Below, piece after piece: positions 1-9,037 of a stretch of 64,000 nucleotides of DNA (position 1 is the first letter of the stretch; every line of letters begins with the position of its first letter). The notes beneath the pieces were generated by a model that had not been told where the DNA came from, ran no database searches, and saw only the letters and a program-made list of their open reading frames with translations. Source of the stretch: Saccharicrinis sp963665705. Its GTDB lineage: Bacteria > Bacteroidota > Bacteroidia > Bacteroidales > Marinilabiliaceae. The translations under genes and the position numbers were made by a program. Where the stretch lies: NCBI GenBank assembly GCA_963665705.1, contig OY762448.1, positions 1,860,001 through 1,924,000 of the forward strand, read 5' to 3'.

Positions 1-2
1 CC

Positions 3-1112
3 ATTCTGAATTTTGCTGAGGCAAAAAAGAGAGGGGATATTGAGAAGTTGTATGTGATGGGATGTTTGTCGGAGAGATATTTTCAGCAGCTTAAAATGGA
101 ACTTCCTGAGGTGGATGCTATATATGGAAAGTTTGACTGGAAAAAGATTGTTGAGGATTTGGGGCAAACTTATAGAGCTGATTTAAAGAATGAGCGAAGT
201 TTAACAACTCCGGGACATTATGCCTATTTTAAAATATCAGAAGGTTGTAACAGAACTTGTTCGTATTGTGCTATTCCCTTAATTACAGGTAAGCATAAAT
301 CGCGACCAATGGAAGAGTTGATTGATGAGGCGCAGCGTTTAGCTTCAACTGGAGTCCGAGAGTTGCAAATGATTGCCCAGGACTTATCTTTTTATGGTCT
401 GGATAACTATAAGCAAATGCGCTTGGCCGAGCTTACTCAAAAAGTAGCAGATGTGGCCGGAATTGATTGGGTACGTTTACATTATGCTTATCCGGCAGGT
501 TTTCCTTATGATGTGCTTAAGGTAATGAATCAACATCCTAATGTTTGTAATTATTTAGATATTGCATTGCAGCATATTAGTGATCCAATGCTAAAAACAA
601 TGCGACGTAATGTGTCAAAAGCAGATACTTATAAGTTGATTGAAAGAATGCGTAAGGATGTTCCCGGAATTCATTTAAGAACAACATTAATTACCGGCCA
701 CCCTGAAGAAACTGAGAAGGATTTTCAGGAGATGCTGGATTTTGTAAAAGATGCCCGCTTTGAGCGTTTGGGTGTTTTTCCTTATTCTCATGAAGAAGAT
801 ACGCATGCATACAGGGTATATAAAGATGATGTTCCTGAGGAAGTAAAGCAGGAGAGAGCTGATGCTATCATGCAGGTTCAGGAGCAAATTAGTTGGGAAA
901 TTAATCAGGAGAAGATTGATCAAGAATTAAAGGTGATTATCGACAGAAAAGAAGAGGATTACTATGTTGGAAGAACAGAGTTTGATTCTCCAGAGGTTGA
1001 TCCAGAAGTTCTTATTCCTGTTGATTCTGCAGATTTAAATACAGGAGAATTTTACCAGGTGAAAATTACAGATGCTGAGGCTTACGATCTGTTTGGGCAA
1101 GTAGTGAAGTAA
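3..1112 (+). CDS. rimO: Ribosomal protein S12 methylthiotransferase RimO (5' end outside window)
   Basis: Radical SAM enzyme that adds a methylthio group to the conserved aspartate of ribosomal protein S12. The frame is open to the left edge and reads ILNFAEAKKRGDIEKLYVMGCLSERY, which is the middle of the N-terminal UPF0004 domain, so the true start lies before base 1. About 370 residues are present; the family is usually about 430. The radical SAM cysteines CNRTCSYC (CxxxCxxC) are encoded at 246-269. The C-terminus from about base 900 fits a TRAM RNA-binding domain. RimO rather than MiaB is chosen from the YVMGCLSERY and YAYPAGFP signatures; MiaB is the only serious alternative. Confidence 0.92.
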   Translation: MLNFAEAKKRGDIEKLYVMGCLSERYFQQLKMELPEVDAIYGKFDWKKIVEDLGQTYRADLKNERSLTTPGHYAYFKISEGCNRTCSYCAIPLITGKHKSRPMEELIDEAQRLASTGVRELQMIAQDLSFYGLDNYKQMRLAELTQKVADVAGIDWVRLHYAYPAGFPYDVLKVMNQHPNVCNYLDIALQHISDPMLKTMRRNVSKADTYKLIERMRKDVPGIHLRTTLITGHPEETEKDFQEMLDFVKDARFERLGVFPYSHEEDTHAYRVYKDDVPEEVKQERADAIMQVQEQISWEINQEKIDQELKVIIDRKEEDYYVGRTEFDSPEVDPEVLIPVDSADLNTGEFYQVKITDAEAYDLFGQVVK

Positions 1113-1151
1113 TGAAGTAGTAAACAGTAAGCAGTCGGCAGTAGATTGTGG

Positions 1152-1193
1152 ACTGAAGACTGAGAACTGAAGACTAAGAACTGAAGACGGAAG
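1152..1193. repeat. Three tandem 14-bp units between rimO and truA
   Basis: The units are ACTGAAGACTGAGA (1152-1165), ACTGAAGACTAAGA (1166-1179) and ACTGAAGACGGAAG (1180-1193). They fill the last half of the 92-base rimO-truA gap and end 11 bases before the truA ATG. A related purine-rich stretch, CAGTAAGCAGTCGGCAGT, lies just upstream. No coding or terminator role is visible. Confidence 0.75.
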
Positions 1194-1204
1194 ACTAATA
1201 AACG

Positions 1205-1963
1205 ATGAGATATTTTTTAGAACTCGCATATAACGGAAAAAACTATCATGGTTGGCAAATTCAACCCAATGCTGTTTCGGTTCAGGAGGTATTAAATGAT
1301 TGTATTGGTAAGGTTTTACGAGAGAAAATTAATATAGTCGGTTGTGGCAGAACGGATACCGGAGTTCACGCTTCTTATTTTGTAGCTCATTTTGACAGTA
1401 GTCATGATGAAATTGATGGGCAACAATTCTGTCATAAACTTAATCGTTTTATACCCAGAGATATCGCAGTATTTTCATTGACTAAAGTAGATGAAGAAAC
1501 ACATAGTAGGTTTTCTGCTGTAAGTCGTACTTATGAATATCATTTGGTTGAACAAAAAAATCCATTTTTACAAGAATTGGCTTATCAATCGCATGTTTCA
1601 TTGGATTTTGATTTGATGAATGAAGCGGCTCAAATATTATTTGAATACATTGATTTTACTAGTTTTAGCAAGTTGCATACGGATGTAAAAACAAATAATT
1701 GCCAAATAATGTATGCACAATGGGAGAAGAAAGATGATAAGTGGATTTTTACTATTAAAGCGGATCGTTTTTTGCGAAATATGGTTCGTGCCATTGTAGG
1801 TACACTTCTTGAAGTTGGACGAGCAAAAATGTCTTTACAACAGTTTAGGGATATTATTGAGGCTAAGGATAGATCGCTTGCAGGCACCTCAGCCCCGGCT
1901 CATGCTCTTTATTTGGTTGGAGTAGGATATCCGGAAGAATTGTTTGTAAAGAAGCAGTTCTAA
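1205..1963 (+). CDS. truA: tRNA pseudouridine synthase A
   Basis: Converts uridines 38-40 of the tRNA anticodon arm to pseudouridine in the cytoplasm. The 252-residue length is normal for the family. The catalytic motif GCGRTDTGVHA is at residues 46-56, with Asp51 as the expected nucleophile. The C-terminal FLRNMVRAIVGTLLEVG motif is also diagnostic. It lies 92 bases after rimO, separated by a short tandem repeat, and could be co-transcribed with it. The ATG at 1205 is the natural start, because MRYFLELAYNG is the usual TruA N-terminus. It is followed by the promoter of the ABC-F gene. Confidence 0.96.
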   Translation: MRYFLELAYNGKNYHGWQIQPNAVSVQEVLNDCIGKVLREKINIVGCGRTDTGVHASYFVAHFDSSHDEIDGQQFCHKLNRFIPRDIAVFSLTKVDEETHSRFSAVSRTYEYHLVEQKNPFLQELAYQSHVSLDFDLMNEAAQILFEYIDFTSFSKLHTDVKTNNCQIMYAQWEKKDDKWIFTIKADRFLRNMVRAIVGTLLEVGRAKMSLQQFRDIIEAKDRSLAGTSAPAHALYLVGVGYPEELFVKKQF

Positions 1964-2006
1964 CTTATGTTATTGAAAAGATAATTTCTTTTTTCTCCTA
2001 TCTTTT

Positions 2007-2014
2007 TATCTTTG
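2007..2014 (+). promoter_or_regulatory. Candidate -7 promoter element of the first ABC-F gene
   Basis: TATCTTTG matches the Bacteroidota -7 consensus TAnnTTTG and is followed by CAGC, 22 bases before the ATG at 2037. The same twelve bases TATCTTTGCAGC precede the CvfB-like gene at 56155. I see no good TTG element at the usual upstream distance. Confidence 0.5.
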
Positions 2015-2036
2015 CAGCGCTAAAAAATAGAATATA

Positions 2037-3671
2037 ATGATTTCAGTTGACGGGTTAACGGTGGAGTTTGGTGCTTCCACGCTTTTTAAAAATATTTCCT
2101 TTGTTATTAACGAAAAAGACAGGATTGCCTTAATGGGCAAGAATGGAGCTGGTAAATCTACATTGTTAAAGATTTTAGCTGGCGAAAGGGAAGCAAATAA
2201 AGGTCGCGTATCGGTACCTAAAGATAAGATAGTGGCTTATTTACCTCAGCATTTAATGACAGAGGATAATAGAAGTGTTTTTGAGGAAGCATCGCAGGCT
2301 TTTGCTGATATCATTGCTATGGAGCAAGAAATTGCTGATTTAAATAAGCAGTTAGAAACCCGTACCGATTATGAATCAGAAAGTTATTATGAACTGATTG
2401 AAAAGGTTTCAACACTCAGTGATAAGTTTTATTCAATTGAAGAAACTAATTTTGATGCTGAAGTAGAGAAAGTATTACTGGGCCTGGGCTTTATGCGTAG
2501 TGATTTTCCAAAACCAACAAGTGAGTTTAGTGGAGGGTGGCGTATGCGTATTGAATTGGCTAAGATTCTTTTGAAGAAACCTGATTTAATATTATTAGAT
2601 GAGCCTACCAATCATTTGGATATAGAATCCATCCAATGGTTAGAGGAGTTTTTGATTAATTGTGGAAAAGCTGTAATTGTTATTTCTCACGATAGGGCTT
2701 TTGTTGATAATATTACTACACGTACCATTGAAGTTACTATGGGACGTATATATGATTATAAAGTTAACTACTCGAAATACCTGGTGCTTCGTCAGGAGCG
2801 CAGAGAGCAGCAGATAAAGGCCTTTGAAGAGCAGCAGAAAATGATTGCTGATAACGAAGCTTTTATTGAACGGTTTAAAGGAACTTATTCTAAAACATTA
2901 CAGGTTCAGAGTCGTGTTAAGATGCTTGAAAAGTTAGAAAGAGTTGAAGTAGATGAAGAAGATCGTTCCTCGCTACGTTTAAAATTTCCTCCGGCACCTC
3001 GTTCCGGTAGCTATCCTTTAATAGGTACGGAAGTTGCCAAATCATATGATGATTATTTGGTATTTGCAGATGCCTCTTTAACGCTTGAAAGAGGAGAGAA
3101 GGTTGCTTTTGTGGGTAGAAATGGTGAAGGTAAATCTACTTTGGTAAAAGCCATTATGAATGAAATTGATTATGATGGGGAGCTTAATTTAGGGCATAAT
3201 ACCATGATTGGATATTTTGCACAAAATCAGGCTTCGTTGTTAGATGAAAATTTAACGGTGTTTCAAACCATTGATGATGTAGCCAAAGGGGATGCCAGAA
3301 ATAGGGTTAAAGATTTGTTGGGTGCTTTTATGTTTGGTGGTGATAGCTCAACTAAAAAAGTAAAGGTTTTATCCGGGGGAGAGAGAACCCGGTTAGCTAT
3401 GATTAAACTATTGCTGGAACCTGTTAATCTGTTGATATTAGATGAGCCTACCAATCATTTGGATATGAAAACTAAGGATGTGTTAAAGGAAGCTCTTAAG
3501 TCGTATGATGGAACGTTGGTTCTTGTTTCGCACGACCGTGATTTTTTAGATGGATTAGTGCATAAGGTATACGAATTTGGAAATAAGAAAGTAAAAGCTC
3601 ACTTGGGAGATATTCAAAGTTTCTTAAGTATGAAAAAGATGGAGCATTTAACTGACTTAGAAAATGCCTAG
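2037..3671 (+). CDS. ABC-F family ribosome-associated ATPase (paralogue 1, short form)
   Basis: Soluble duplicated ABC ATPase of the ABC-F (EttA/Uup/YdiF-like) class, which acts on ribosomes rather than in membranes. At 544 residues it has two nucleotide-binding domains. The first has Walker A GKNGAGKST near residue 35, signature FSGGWRMR and Walker B LILLDEPTNHLD. The second has GRNGEGKST near residue 361, signature LSGGERTR and LLILDEPTNHLD. No transmembrane segments are seen. The linker with the charged helix around residues 240-300 is where the P-site tRNA interaction motif lies in this family. It stops soon after domain two and lacks the long coiled-coil tail of its paralogue at 18373. 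The exact subfamily cannot be fixed by eye. Confidence 0.93.
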   Translation: MISVDGLTVEFGASTLFKNISFVINEKDRIALMGKNGAGKSTLLKILAGEREANKGRVSVPKDKIVAYLPQHLMTEDNRSVFEEASQAFADIIAMEQEIADLNKQLETRTDYESESYYELIEKVSTLSDKFYSIEETNFDAEVEKVLLGLGFMRSDFPKPTSEFSGGWRMRIELAKILLKKPDLILLDEPTNHLDIESIQWLEEFLINCGKAVIVISHDRAFVDNITTRTIEVTMGRIYDYKVNYSKYLVLRQERREQQIKAFEEQQKMIADNEAFIERFKGTYSKTLQVQSRVKMLEKLERVEVDEEDRSSLRLKFPPAPRSGSYPLIGTEVAKSYDDYLVFADASLTLERGEKVAFVGRNGEGKSTLVKAIMNEIDYDGELNLGHNTMIGYFAQNQASLLDENLTVFQTIDDVAKGDARNRVKDLLGAFMFGGDSSTKKVKVLSGGERTRLAMIKLLLEPVNLLILDEPTNHLDMKTKDVLKEALKSYDGTLVLVSHDRDFLDGLVHKVYEFGNKKVKAHLGDIQSFLSMKKMEHLTDLENA

Positions 3672-3690
3672 CCATAAAGTATATCATAAA

Positions 3691-3710
3691 CCCACTATTT
3701 ATATAGTGGG
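3691..3710 (+). terminator. Hairpin after the ABC-F gene
   Basis: CCCACTAT-TTAT-ATAGTGGG is a perfect 8-bp stem with a 4-base loop, 20 bases after the ABC-F stop. It has no strong T tract, so termination is only probable. Confidence 0.6.
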
Positions 3711-3748
3711 TGATTAATGACTGTATCTGTTCTTAAACTTATAGGCAA

Positions 3749-3782
3749 AGGATTTATTTTTATAAGCATAAAAATAAATCCT
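3749..3782. terminator. Long AT-rich inverted repeat between convergent ABC-F and aroE
   Basis: AGGATTTATTTTTAT (3749-3763) and ATAAAAATAAATCCT (3768-3782) form a perfect 15-bp stem with an AAGC loop. It sits between two converging genes and its arms supply T/A-rich tails on both strands, so it probably acts as a bidirectional terminator. Confidence 0.65.
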
Positions 3783-3837
3783 ATAGGCATAGAAAAAAAT
3801 CGTATGCCTAAGAATTATTATTGTATAAGTATATTAA

Positions 3838-4584
3838 CTACATATTCCAGATTTCCCAGGCAGCTTCAGCTTGTAAATGGAGCATTTCCAGTCCGTTTTT
3901 TATAGTAGCCCCTTGATCTTGTCCTGCTTTTAAAAATGCAGTTACTTCAGGATTATAAACCAAATCAAAAAACAGATGTTCTTTTCCACAGTAGTGATAT
4001 GGAATTTCAGGTTTAGCGTCCATATTTCCGTACATTCCTAAAGGAGTAGTGTTTACAATTACAGTATACTCCTTCATTGTAGCCTCGTTTAATGAGTGAT
4101 AGCTAATCTGGTTTTCGCCTTCAGGAGTTCTTGAAACTAATTTGTATTCTATGTTTAGGTTCTTTAATGCAAAACCTACAGCCTTTGCAGCCCCCCCGGT
4201 TCCTAATATCAATGCTTTTTTATGATTGGCATTTAACAGAGGTTCAATGGATTTAGAAAATCCAATAATGTCAGAGTTGTATCCTGTTAATCTTGGTTTT
4301 GCAGGTATGCTCCAATCCACCTTTATCACATTAACAGCTCCAACTTCCTTTGAAATAGGATCCAGATCATCCAAATATTGTATTACTTTTTCTTTGTAAG
4401 GAATAGTAACATTTAATCCTCCAATATACGGGTGATGATTGATTAATTCAGGAAATTCATCAATAGAGGCAATTGGGAAATTAAGATATCTTCCCTTGAA
4501 TGATTCTTTTTCAAATTTATCAGTGAAATATTTTTGCGAAAAGGATTTCGAAAGTGGGTATCCAATGAGTCCGAATGTTTTCAT
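3838..4584 (-). CDS. aroE: Shikimate dehydrogenase (NADP+)
   Basis: Reduces 3-dehydroshikimate to shikimate in aromatic amino acid synthesis. At 248 residues it is the short AroE form. The shikimate-binding SKS is at residues 12-14 and NVTIPYK at 58-64, with the catalytic Lys64. GAVN is at 82-85, NSD at 103-105 and the NADP-binding GTGGAAKAV at 128-136. All key residues are present. It is the last gene of a leftward run, 21 bases after the DUF368 gene, with a 15-bp inverted repeat downstream that probably ends transcription. The pairing with a lipid-carrier transporter looks like positional convenience; I see no pathway link. Confidence 0.95.
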   Translation of the reverse strand: MKTFGLIGYPLSKSFSQKYFTDKFEKESFKGRYLNFPIASIDEFPELINHHPYIGGLNVTIPYKEKVIQYLDDLDPISKEVGAVNVIKVDWSIPAKPRLTGYNSDIIGFSKSIEPLLNANHKKALILGTGGAAKAVGFALKNLNIEYKLVSRTPEGENQISYHSLNEATMKEYTVIVNTTPLGMYGNMDAKPEIPYHYCGKEHLFFDLVYNPEVTAFLKAGQDQGATIKNGLEMLHLQAEAAWEIWNM

Positions 4585-4605
4585 AACCTTATTGTTTGTT
4601 TTATT

Positions 4606-5526
4606 TTAAGCTTCTTTTGATTTTTTTGATCCAAGAGATTCTGTTAACCAAATGCTGCCTATTCCTAATATAATAAAAACTAAAGCAATAAAAAACTCGG
4701 CATCTGCTTTGGGTAAAAACCAATCATAACCAATGGTTTTTACTTTCTCTCCAAATGTTTGAGTAAGAGTTTCTTTCCAAGGCCATAATATACCTAATGA
4801 ACCTAAAACAAAACCGGTTAGTGTAGCAATGGTTTGGTTGTGGTATTTTTTTAGTAACCACGATAAGAAGTGTGAAAATCCTATTAAACCTAGACCAGCT
4901 CCTGCAGCTACAGGCAATAATACTTTCATGTTGAATTCGCTTACGGCATTAATCATTACCAGTTGGTAATTTCCCATTAATATGAGTACAAAAGATCCTG
5001 ATAATCCTGGGATAATCATACTACATATAGCCACAATTCCACATATAAATAAATATATCATGGAGCTATTTTCTGATGCAGGAGTAAGAACGCTGATGGA
5101 GATGGCAATAGCACTTCCAATGATAAAAGAAATAATACTACTAATATTCCATTTTTTTACTGATTTTCCTACAAAGTATACACTGGCTAAAACAAGTCCA
5201 AAAAAGAAAGCCCATATGTAAACAGGATAATTAGCAAATAGAAATTTAAATAAGCGGGCTAATGAAACAATAGCGATACCAACACCCATAAAAACGGAAA
5301 TAAGAAACCATAAATCAATATGTTGGATTAATTCTTTAAATTTTCCCTTAAATAAAAGGTTGATGGCTTTTAGGTCAAAAGATTTAATTGCATCAATTAA
5401 GCGTTCAAATATCCCTGTTATTAAAGCTATAGTTCCTCCTGATACTCCAGGGATTACATTTGCAGCACCCATGGCCATTCCTTTAAAAATATTTGAAATA
5501 AATATTTTAGAGTTGTTTTCTTTCAT
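4606..5526 (-). CDS. DUF368 family integral membrane protein, PopT-type polyprenyl-phosphate transporter
   Basis: Polytopic inner-membrane protein of 306 residues. The N-terminal signature GMAMGAANVIPGVSGGTIAL (about 16-35) and the internal repeat IPGLSGSFVLILMGNY are hallmarks of DUF368. About eight to ten hydrophobic segments follow one another, for example LWFLISVFMGVGIAIVSLA and VYIWAFFFGLVLASVYFVG. The family is known to return undecaprenyl phosphate across the membrane for reuse in peptidoglycan and surface-glycan synthesis. Assigning that role here is inference from family membership. It lies 21 bases upstream of aroE and 167 bases after the TPR gene, all leftward. Confidence 0.88.
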   Translation of the reverse strand: MKENNSKIFISNIFKGMAMGAANVIPGVSGGTIALITGIFERLIDAIKSFDLKAINLLFKGKFKELIQHIDLWFLISVFMGVGIAIVSLARLFKFLFANYPVYIWAFFFGLVLASVYFVGKSVKKWNISSIISFIIGSAIAISISVLTPASENSSMIYLFICGIVAICSMIIPGLSGSFVLILMGNYQLVMINAVSEFNMKVLLPVAAGAGLGLIGFSHFLSWLLKKYHNQTIATLTGFVLGSLGILWPWKETLTQTFGEKVKTIGYDWFLPKADAEFFIALVFIILGIGSIWLTESLGSKKSKEA

Positions 5527-5693
5527 CAGTTAAAAAAAATAAGCAAAACCAGCTAACCATTCTAAATTACAATTAAGTTTTTGTGTTTTTTGTAACCTGT
5601 TCTGGTTGTGCCAGTTTTATGTTCAAAATTATAAACTACAAACTAATTGTTATAACCTTAGTTTGTTAAGAAAATTCATAAAACAAATTAATG

Positions 5694-7097
5694 TTATAGT
5701 TGGGAATTGATATATTCGGCGATTTCTGGCATTGATACCAGTGCCGGGTATTTATTTAAAACAAGTTCTAAATCCTCAGGTAATAATTGGCGTGCAATAA
5801 TTAAATGATGTAATGATTTTTTTTGCTTGTTAAATTTATTATATATAATGGCTGCTAAATAGTGTAGTGCACCATTTGACTGATCTTTACTCAAAAGAAG
5901 CTCAAGAAAAGGTATAGCGTTAAAATCACCTTCATTTTCTTCAAGAAACTGATACATCTCAATCCAGTTTTTAGTGTCCTGATGTTGATTAATCAAAGCT
6001 CTTTTTAAACATCTTTTAGCTTCAGCAGGTTTTTTAAATTTCTTATAACTTTTACCCAAAGCTCTCCATAATTCGGCAGATTTAGGGTCGATACTAACTG
6101 CTTTGTCTAATGCGTAAATGCTGGTTTCGTAATCCTGAACCCTATATGATGTTCTTCCTAAAGAACGCAATGATTCAATGTGGTTTGGATCTAAATCAAC
6201 GGCTGCTTTATAAAGTTTTGAAGCTAAATTATAATTACCCAGATTTTCCCAGCAATCGCCCATATAAAAGTACGAAATAGAATTGGGGTGTGAATAAGAT
6301 AAATATTCAGCATAAGCATTTATAGCTTCAATAAACTCACCGGTTTGAGCCAAGCTATTTGCTTTGTTGAAATATGCCTCAGAAAGATTTGGAGCAATAG
6401 ATATTGTAATATCATATGCTTCTATGGCTTCTGAATAATTTTCTTGTTTATTATGCAGAATACCTAAGTTGTACCATGCATTTTCCAGATAAGGGTTGAT
6501 ATCTAATAATTTATTATAGATAATAATACCCTGATCAGTTTCATTTAATTTATCATAGGCATAAGCTAATTCAAAAAGAAGATTCTCGTTGTTTGAAAAT
6601 TCCTTAATGTAATAGTTTATTACATTTTTAGCTTCAGTAAAATAGCCTTCTTGATTTAAATTAAAACTGATTTCAAAAACATAATCAGCTAAATCTTCTT
6701 TAGCACAATGTTTTAATGCAACTTCAAAATTTTTAATTGCATTTATTTTTTCAGCCAACCGAGAATGGATAATTCCAAGATTTAAAAATACTTCAGAATT
6801 ATTTGATTCAACCTGCTTTAAATATTCTAATATAACTAAAGCTTCATTGTCTTTATCTAGTTCCAGATATAATGTACTCAGCTTAAGTTTTAAACTTGTT
6901 GAATCGGGATGCTGTCTTAAGCCCATTGTAATGGCTATTTCAGCTTTGTCGAGTATGCTTTTTTGGTGATAGTAATCAAATATAGATTCAATTTGGAACA
7001 CATCGAAATAAGACTCCTGGTTCAGTTGTACCAGTTCCTCAAATCTGTCAACAGTCTCTCTTGTCCCTTCATGATCTGCGTGAGAGTATTCTTGCAT
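5694..7097 (-). CDS. Tetratricopeptide repeat protein
   Basis: This 467-residue protein consists almost wholly of TPR units. Clear examples are ENAWYNLGILHNKQENYSEA, SEAYFNKANSLAQTGEFIEA and AELWRALGKSYKKFKKPAEA; about ten units can be counted from about residue 40 to 430. I see no signal peptide or membrane segment, so it is probably cytoplasmic and acts as a protein-protein scaffold. The N-terminal segment (QEYSHADHEGTRETVDRFEEL) is not a TPR. The partner is unknown. The gene stands between the DUF4301 terminator and the DUF368 gene, all leftward. Confidence 0.85.
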   Translation of the reverse strand: MQEYSHADHEGTRETVDRFEELVQLNQESYFDVFQIESIFDYYHQKSILDKAEIAITMGLRQHPDSTSLKLKLSTLYLELDKDNEALVILEYLKQVESNNSEVFLNLGIIHSRLAEKINAIKNFEVALKHCAKEDLADYVFEISFNLNQEGYFTEAKNVINYYIKEFSNNENLLFELAYAYDKLNETDQGIIIYNKLLDINPYLENAWYNLGILHNKQENYSEAIEAYDITISIAPNLSEAYFNKANSLAQTGEFIEAINAYAEYLSYSHPNSISYFYMGDCWENLGNYNLASKLYKAAVDLDPNHIESLRSLGRTSYRVQDYETSIYALDKAVSIDPKSAELWRALGKSYKKFKKPAEAKRCLKRALINQHQDTKNWIEMYQFLEENEGDFNAIPFLELLLSKDQSNGALHYLAAIIYNKFNKQKKSLHHLIIARQLLPEDLELVLNKYPALVSMPEIAEYINSQL

Positions 7098-7166
7098 ATA
7101 TTCACTTTGATTTTAAGCAACAAAAATACCATTAATTTAGGTTTTTACAATAGGTTGTTTATAATA

Positions 7167-7207
7167 AAAGGACATTGTTAATAACTATTTAATAAACAAT
7201 GTCCTTT
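7167..7207 (-). terminator. Terminator hairpin after the DUF4301 gene
   Basis: AAAGGACATTGTT (7167-7179) and AACAATGTCCTTT (7195-7207) form a perfect 13-bp stem. It starts 11 bases after the DUF4301 stop, and on the minus strand it is followed by a U-rich TTTTATTATAAA stretch. It separates DUF4301 from the TPR gene in the same direction. Confidence 0.75.
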
Positions 7208-7218
7208 GGTGTATTTTC

Positions 7219-8760
7219 TTAATGATTTTCTACGCCTTCAGGCTGATGTTGAACGCGAAGTAAATCGTTAACTGTTTTAACAGGATTAAAAGTGCTGATA
7301 GGAACTTCAACAAATAATGTAGTCCAATCAGACATTGCTCCATTCCATAATCCTGGAAGTTCCAATGCTTTTAAATCTTTACCATTAAGTGATTTATTAG
7401 AAATAAATCCGGTTTTAGGATCTACATAATCAAGAAGATTAAATTTTTCACCAACGTAGTTTTTTGTACTGCAAATTAAATCCACCGGATTGAAATGGGT
7501 GCTTTGTTGAAGAAGCTTCTTTTTTGTATCGTTACTAAGATCGATCTGAGAACTTTCAACAACTTGAAGTGAGATTTCATTGTTTTTTCCAATTCCCCAA
7601 AAAGGTCCACCTCCGGCTTCTCCTTCGTTTTTAACCATTCCACATACTCTAATAGGTCGATTAAATTTGTTTGTGATAAATAATATTTTTTCTGTTTCAG
7701 ATGAAAGATCTTCAGGGATAGTAATGAATAATTCAACTTGCATAAAGTCAAGTATCTCATCAATTAGTTCCTGATCTGCTGTTTCATTTTCTATAGCTTC
7801 TAAAAAATCATATATTTTTTGTTGATAAAAATATAATACTCCAGCAAGTGCTTCTTTATATTGTATGGTATCTTTTAATCTGTATGAAGGAATAACGTTA
7901 TCGATATTTTTAATAAAGATTATATCTGCATCCAAATCGTTTAGATTTTCAATTAATGCACCATGTCCGGCAGGACGAAATAATAACTGATTATTATCTA
8001 TTCTAAAAGGTGTATTGTCAGGGTTTACTGCAATTGTATCTGTTGAAGATTTTTGTGTTGAATATGATATGTTATATTTCACGTCATATTTTTCTTCAAA
8101 TAGAGAAATATTTTTGTTTACAATATCTTTAAAAAGGCTAATATGATCTTCGGAAACTGTGAAATGTAGATTGACAATATCTTCGTTGTCCTGTCCGTAT
8201 AAAGCACCTTCAATCATGTGTTCCTCAATAGGAGTGGTTGTTTTTTCACCATCATAATGAAATTGCAGGACTCCTTTGGGGTATTTTCCATAATTCAGTC
8301 CATCTTCAAGTAGTAATTTCTCTACAATTAAAGCTCCATTTTCAAAAACTGCTTTATCGTCAGAAAAATCAATGTTGCATACAGATTCCAGGTCTTTTGA
8401 AAAGGCAAAGTATTTAATATGAGAAAGAAAATCATTAATAGGTCCTGATTTTTTAAGTTCCTCCTGTTTTGATTTATCTGAATTAATAAAACTAAATAAG
8501 TCTTTAAACATCCGTGTGGCAGCTCCGGATGCAGGAACAAATTTTAGTATAGATAAGCCTTTGTCAATTCCATTGCGGTATTGATCTGTAAATAATAACT
8601 TTTGTTCTTCGTCAAGGGTAATGATGCCATCACCAATAGATGCTGGTTTTTGAATATCCATAAATGGAAAACCATTTTTAAAATGATTTAGTTGTATGTC
8701 AACTTGTTCGGGAGTAATGCTTTTCTTGCTAAGGTGATTAAGGTCTTTTTCGTTTATCAT
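7219..8760 (-). CDS. DUF4301 family protein
   Basis: A 513-residue soluble protein recognised as DUF4301, a family found mainly in Bacteroidota and of unknown biochemical function. The characteristic segments are FVPASGAATRMFKDLFSF near residues 90-108, FHYDGEKTTTPIEEH near 183, LLFRPAGHGALIENLNDLDADIIFIKNIDNV near 259-290 and CGMVKNEGEAGGGPFWG near 378. Glycine-rich loops followed by acidic patches look like a nucleotide- or sugar-nucleotide-binding fold, but that is only an impression. The start MINEKDLNHLSKK is preceded by a 277-base divergent promoter region shared with the YhcC-type gene. Confidence 0.85.
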   Translation of the reverse strand: MINEKDLNHLSKKSITPEQVDIQLNHFKNGFPFMDIQKPASIGDGIITLDEEQKLLFTDQYRNGIDKGLSILKFVPASGAATRMFKDLFSFINSDKSKQEELKKSGPINDFLSHIKYFAFSKDLESVCNIDFSDDKAVFENGALIVEKLLLEDGLNYGKYPKGVLQFHYDGEKTTTPIEEHMIEGALYGQDNEDIVNLHFTVSEDHISLFKDIVNKNISLFEEKYDVKYNISYSTQKSSTDTIAVNPDNTPFRIDNNQLLFRPAGHGALIENLNDLDADIIFIKNIDNVIPSYRLKDTIQYKEALAGVLYFYQQKIYDFLEAIENETADQELIDEILDFMQVELFITIPEDLSSETEKILFITNKFNRPIRVCGMVKNEGEAGGGPFWGIGKNNEISLQVVESSQIDLSNDTKKKLLQQSTHFNPVDLICSTKNYVGEKFNLLDYVDPKTGFISNKSLNGKDLKALELPGLWNGAMSDWTTLFVEVPISTFNPVKTVNDLLRVQHQPEGVENH

Positions 8761-8876
8761 TAAGTATGTTTTTTAGTTTTAAAGTAGTATAAATATAAAA
8801 AAAGAATTTGTGTAAACGCTGTGTTAGTAATGGATTTTTTGATTATTAAGTTTTAATTCTGATTATTCTATTTTAT

Positions 8877-8884
8877 TACATTTG
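8877..8884 (+). promoter_or_regulatory. Candidate -7 element upstream of the YhcC-type gene
   Basis: TACATTTG matches TAnnTTTG and lies 153 bases before the start at 9038, leaving a long leader that contains a 27-codon open frame (8938-9021). No convincing -33 element was seen. Confidence 0.3.
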
Positions 8885-9037
8885 CATGCTAAATAATATA
8901 GTTAGAAGTTGCCTGTGGGATTTAATCATTATTATTTATGAAGAATTTGGATTCGTATTTGCGTCGTACGATTATGATTGAATTTATTACTAGAGGTAAA
9001 TTTGTTTTTTTGATAGGTTAAAAATTAAGTATATAGT

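Noticed and set aside
8938..9021. 27-codon open frame (MKNLDSYLRR...) upstream of the YhcC-type gene
   Set aside because: Reads cleanly to TAA but shows no recognisable family, no ribosome-binding context and no repeat of codons that suggests a leader peptide. Kept only as a remark.
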